53,475 bases of DNA, taken from IMG/VR virus record IMGVR_UViG_3300028388_004078, positions 1-53,475 of that record; one strand, written 5' to 3'. Each line of letters starts with the position of its first letter. Position 1 is the first letter of the stretch. The notes under the pieces were generated by a model. It was not told the DNA's origin. It saw only the letters and a list, made by a program, of their open reading frames with translations, and searched no databases. The position numbers were made by a program, and so were the translations under genes. This DNA comes from a virus. Of the stretch, positions 50,842 through 53,475 are shown in pieces.

Positions 50842-51477
50842 ATGCAAAAGCACAAATATCCGAGAACGCCGCACCTGCCTTTTTCCTTGGGGGCAGCGCC
50901 AGATGACGTGTTTACGTCAATGAGTGCCTTTGAGGGAAAAGAGGTCGTTGTGACCTGTAAGATGGACGGTGAGAATTTCACCGGCTATTCTAACGGTGAA
51001 ACACATGCCCGCAGTATTGATGGGCGCACGCATTGGACGAGAGACTGGGCCAAGAACTATTGGTACCGCAGATCATTTCTATTACAGAACGGTTACCGAA
51101 TTTGCGCCGAAAATTTGTACGCACAGCATTCGATTACATACACGAACCTTTCGACGTATCTGCCACTGATTTCTGTGTGGGACAGAAAAAACATGTGCCT
51201 TTCGTGGAAAGACACGAAGGGGTGGGCGCTTAAACTGAACATGGACACGGTTCCCGTTCTATATATTGGACAGTGGGACGAAAAGAAAATACGTGAGCTA
51301 CATGCAGAAGGCCATGAGGGCTTCGTTGTTCGGGTCGCTGATGCATTCCACTACGATGACTTTTCTGCGAACGTGGCAAAGTTCGTCCGAGCCAACCACG
51401 TGACAACCAGTGATCATTGGATGCACGGGAAGATATACAAGAACGGTATTGACGAATCATCCGATTTCAGATATTAG
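50842..51477 (+). CDS. RNA ligase (Rnl2-type)
   Basis: A 211-residue nucleotidyltransferase-fold ligase. Motif I is VTCKMDGENFTGY (KxDG with the lysine that takes AMP), then RICAENLYAQHSITYTNL (motif III-like), EGFVVRVADAFHYDDF (motif IV) and AKFVRANHV (motif V with the final lysine). Phage RNA ligases reseal tRNAs cut by host anticodon nucleases. This matches the large tRNA set, the receiver-like protein at 47873 and the RlaP-like enzyme at 17615. Confidence 0.85.
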   Translation: MQKHKYPRTPHLPFSLGAAPDDVFTSMSAFEGKEVVVTCKMDGENFTGYSNGETHARSIDGRTHWTRDWAKNYWYRRSFLLQNGYRICAENLYAQHSITYTNLSTYLPLISVWDRKNMCLSWKDTKGWALKLNMDTVPVLYIGQWDEKKIRELHAEGHEGFVVRVADAFHYDDFSANVAKFVRANHVTTSDHWMHGKIYKNGIDESSDFRY

Positions 51478-51512
51478 CATTTGGGTAACCTTGAGATAGG
51501 AGACCCACTATT

Positions 51513-51716
51513 ATGCACAACAACCCCAACGTCAACACGCCAGCAATCCGGTCGGAGTTGATACATCATGGACATGATCCGGATAAGCCCAGCCTTCTCG
51601 CGGACGCGTTCCGTCCCGGTTGGCTTACCGCGCAGCCTGATTGGGAGAGGGCGCTGTATGGGATGCACTTGCGAGCACGGTGGTCTGGTCTGGACTGTTC
51701 TGAAACGAGATCGTGA
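51513..51716 (+). CDS. Small hypothetical protein
   Basis: A 67-residue protein (MHNNPNVNTPAIRSELIHHGHDPDKPSLLADAFRPGW...) with AGGAG before the ATG. Rich in Pro and His. No family recognised. Confidence 0.5.
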   Translation: MHNNPNVNTPAIRSELIHHGHDPDKPSLLADAFRPGWLTAQPDWERALYGMHLRARWSGLDCSETRS

Positions 51717-51740
51717 TGCGTAAATTCACAGGAGAACGGA

Positions 51741-51969
51741 ATGGGTACGACCTGCCTACTTTGATCGTTACCCCGGAACCCCGAGGGCAATCTGGTGGGA
51801 GCAACAGCTTTTTGTCCTCATCCGTACGGAGAATGGGTTTTGGTGTGCGAACGCCAAGGGCTACACGCTTGAACCTGCTGACGCAGGCCACTACACCTTC
51901 ACAGAGGCCATGCGTTATGTCGATGGTCTGGGACCGGAAAAGCAAGCGAGATTGTGGGCAGTGAAATGA
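51741..51969 (+). pseudogene. Hypothetical protein gene with one extra G at its start
   Basis: AGGAG is 6 bp before the ATG at 51741, but the natural protein (RPAYFDRYPGTPRAIWWEQQLFVLIRTENGFWCANAKGYTLEPADAGHYTF...LWAVK) is in the next frame. With GG instead of GGG after the ATG the product would be MVRPAYFDRYPG, about 75 residues. Its stop overlaps the next ATG, so it is surely meant to be translated. Likely a homopolymer error or a very recent mutation. Confidence 0.55.
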
Positions 51970-52247
51970 ATATCCCAAAACAAACCCGCAGGGACTTCTA
52001 TTTCTGGCTGGGCGAAGAAGGCACGCAGTTTTTTTCAAAGCTGTGGATCGACCACGGGGAAATACCACTTGTCCTCGAAGTTCCGGGCAAGTTTCCGCAC
52101 CCTATTCATTTCCGAGAGGGCGTGCAGGTTCGGAACTGGATGCGGGATAATACAGACCTGCCTGAGGAACAAGTTGAGAACAATTGGAGAGAATTTGTTC
52201 TCGAATGCCTCGGGCTTAGCCCTTGCGCCTCCGCCGAATCTGGGTGA
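51966..52247 (+). CDS. Hypothetical protein, 93 residues
   Basis: MNIPKQTRRDFYFWLGEEGTQFFSKLWIDHGEIPLVLEVPGKFPHPIHFREGVQVRNWMRD; a compact helix-strand protein with WLGEEGTQF and HFREGVQVRNWM as distinctive parts. Coupled to the frame before it. No family recognised. Confidence 0.55.
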   Translation: MNIPKQTRRDFYFWLGEEGTQFFSKLWIDHGEIPLVLEVPGKFPHPIHFREGVQVRNWMRDNTDLPEEQVENNWREFVLECLGLSPCASAESG

Positions 52248-52277
52248 TGTTGGGCCCCCACAGTACAGGAGGACACC

Positions 52278-52454
52278 ATGAGAGACCCGGAATTCTTCGA
52301 TAGCATGGCCGAACTTGCGCGCCGTCTGGACATGACGCCGCAGGAGGTCATGGACATGCCCATCATCGCACTTGCTCGTGTGATGGCGTCGTCAGGCGTT
52401 AAAATGGGGTTGACACTCGTCAGCGAATCAGATATGTCTGAGAAACCTGAATGA
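52278..52454 (+). CDS. Small helical protein
   Basis: A 58-residue protein (MRDPEFFDSMAELARRLDMTPQEVMDMPIIAL...) with AGGAGGACACC before the ATG. LARRLDMTPQEVMDMP resembles a short helix-turn-helix. No further support. Confidence 0.55.
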   Translation: MRDPEFFDSMAELARRLDMTPQEVMDMPIIALARVMASSGVKMGLTLVSESDMSEKPE

Positions 52455-52466
52455 AGGAGGAAACCC

Positions 52467-52901
52467 ATGGGATACTACACGAACTACACCGTTGAGACTG
52501 ACAGCGACAGCAGGCAAGCGGCAATCGACGCGGCTGCTGATCTCATAGAGCGCTCCAAGTACGGCGTCGATCTTACCGGCGCTACCAACTTCGAGGTCGA
52601 GGCCAAGTGGTATGAATGGGAGGAGGATGTCTCTGCCGTCAGCAAGGATCACCCCGGCGTCATCTTCTACATCTACGGTAAAGGCGAGGAAAGTGGCGAC
52701 ATCTGGAAGGCGTGGGCGCACAATGGAACTGTGTTCCAGTCCCAAGCAGAAATGACGTTCCACGAACCGCCGTGGCTGGCACAGGCCAAGAACGACGCGG
52801 GGGCGGTTGTTGCATCGCTGCACGAAGCGGAGAAGGAGGCGGCGATGCAGGCGGAGCTTGCAGAACTGGCCCGTCTCAAGGCGAAGTACGAGGGCAAGTG
52901 A
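52467..52901 (+). CDS. Conserved phage hypothetical protein
   Basis: A 144-residue protein starting MGYYTNYTVETDSDSRQAAIDAAADLIERSKYGVDLTGATNFEVEAKWYEWEEDVSAVSKDHPGVIFYIYGKGEESGDIWKAWAHNG. The MGYYTNY start and the EEDxxxxSKxxPxVxFxxxGxGEExGDxW pattern recur, as I recall, in many phages. Coiled C-terminus. AGGAGG before the ATG; stop overlaps the next gene. Confidence 0.65.
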   Translation: MGYYTNYTVETDSDSRQAAIDAAADLIERSKYGVDLTGATNFEVEAKWYEWEEDVSAVSKDHPGVIFYIYGKGEESGDIWKAWAHNGTVFQSQAEMTFHEPPWLAQAKNDAGAVVASLHEAEKEAAMQAELAELARLKAKYEGK

Positions 52902-53368
52902 TGCAACTCTTTCTTCGCATACCCCGCGTAGCTCAAGCCTTCGAATTCATGGTCATCGCCCACCGCCAACAGATGTATGGGTCTCGCCCATATTTCACGC
53001 ATCCCTTGGAGGTTGCGGAGATCGTGGCGACTGCACCGTGGACGGCGACCGAAGACGAGATCATTGCTGCCCTGCTGCATGACGTTATAGAAGACACGGA
53101 CAATACGGAAGTTGATATCTCAGACTTTTTTGGTGATAATGTCGCCAGAATTGTGGGGCTATTGACCAAAGACCCCGACCTCACATACGAAGACAATATC
53201 ATGCGAATTGTGCGCGGTGGAAGAATTGAAGCCGTCCGCGTCAAATGGGCAGACAACGTTGCTAACATGTCTGGCGACAAAAGTCACATGAGTTCTGCTC
53301 GCCGCGAGCGCCTGAACGAACAATATGCAAAAAGCTTCACAACGCTGTCCGCTGTTCTTGGTGTGTGA
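52901..53368 (+). CDS. SpoT/MESH1-like HD-domain hydrolase
   Basis: A 155-residue HD-domain protein: AHRQQMYGSRPYFTHPLEVAEIV, ALLHDVIEDTD (the HD pair), and RIEAVRVKWADNVANMSGD (late Asp) match the (p)ppGpp hydrolase half of RelA/SpoT and stand-alone MESH1-type enzymes. No synthetase domain. It could lower the host alarmone or NADPH. Coupled (TGATG) to the gene before and to the next. Confidence 0.8.
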   Translation: MQLFLRIPRVAQAFEFMVIAHRQQMYGSRPYFTHPLEVAEIVATAPWTATEDEIIAALLHDVIEDTDNTEVDISDFFGDNVARIVGLLTKDPDLTYEDNIMRIVRGGRIEAVRVKWADNVANMSGDKSHMSSARRERLNEQYAKSFTTLSAVLGV

Positions 53369-53475
53369 TGCCTGACCTTATTGGAGGGATCATTGGCAGT
53401 ATTTCAGTCCTGTTGCTGATCCTTCTATATAGGTATGCACCCGCACTGGAAAACGGTAATATAGAAAGGGAGACC
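53368..53475 (+). CDS. Small membrane protein, 3' end outside window
   Basis: ATG overlaps the stop before it. MPDLIGGIIGSISVLLLILLYRYAPALENGNIERET has one membrane segment; the frame is open at the window end. Confidence 0.5.
   Translation, partial: MPDLIGGIIGSISVLLLILLYRYAPALENGNIERET

Overview
The window is one stretch of a large tailed-phage genome (or a phage-plasmid). The likely host is an alphaproteobacterium, probably of the Rhodobacterales kind. Evidence for the phage: a minus-strand morphogenesis block (tail or spike proteins, capsid cement, HK97-type major capsid protein, scaffold, portal) and, some 33 kb away, the large and small terminase subunits with a RuvC-like resolvase. Evidence for the host: a circularly permuted two-piece tmRNA gene, three copies of the consensus chromosomal parS palindrome, promoters that carry GANTC (the CcrM methylation site) at fixed positions, and a spike-base protein of the Rhodobacter gene-transfer-agent family.

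Layout. 1-5.7 kb: structural genes, minus strand. 5.7-23.7 kb: a translation island on the minus strand with about 38 tRNA-like genes, of which 37 carry a readable anticodon and together cover all 20 amino acids. A permuted tmRNA, a probable permuted tRNA and two long structured RNAs lie in the same island. Between them sit small protein genes, including a peptidyl-tRNA hydrolase II-like protein, a DUF458 protein, a DUF1289 protein, a SLOG/DUF2493 protein, a DNA methyltransferase, a RlaP-like nucleotidyltransferase, a 711-residue TerD-like protein and three HNH endonucleases, two of them broken. 23.8-25.1 kb: small membrane proteins and a SprT-like protease. 25.5-33 kb: short accessory genes, most with their own promoter of the form TTGACA or TTGCGA, 17-bp spacer with GAATC, TAnnnT. 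This block also holds four copies of an apparently new small RNA family, three parS sites and a gene for an H-NS-like protein. 33-36 kb: repeats, a small regulatory operon with GGGACCC operators, and a candidate anti-Shine-Dalgarno small RNA. 36-38.5 kb: tightly coupled small plus-strand genes ending in an OGFr-like protein. 38.5-42.6 kb: terminase, resolvase and an unknown protein, minus strand. 42.6-43.4 kb: a gene-free region of inverted 69-bp repeats. 43.4-53.5 kb: a plus-strand run of small coupled genes including a cyclic-phosphate processing receiver-like protein, an exported collagen-like protein, an RNA ligase and a SpoT/MESH1-like HD hydrolase.

How the parts may work together (inference). 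The phage seems to carry its own decoding and rescue set (tRNAs for every amino acid, tmRNA, peptidyl-tRNA hydrolase) plus RNA-end repair enzymes (RNA ligase, nucleotidyltransferase, receiver-like protein), a plausible defence against tRNA-cleaving host systems. GANTC-phased promoters suggest early transcription read by host sigma70 with GcrA/CcrM. The parS sites suggest use of host ParB or an episomal phase. Several small genes carry single-base frame breaks, often in homopolymers; these are either real decay or sequencing errors, and the sequence alone cannot decide.
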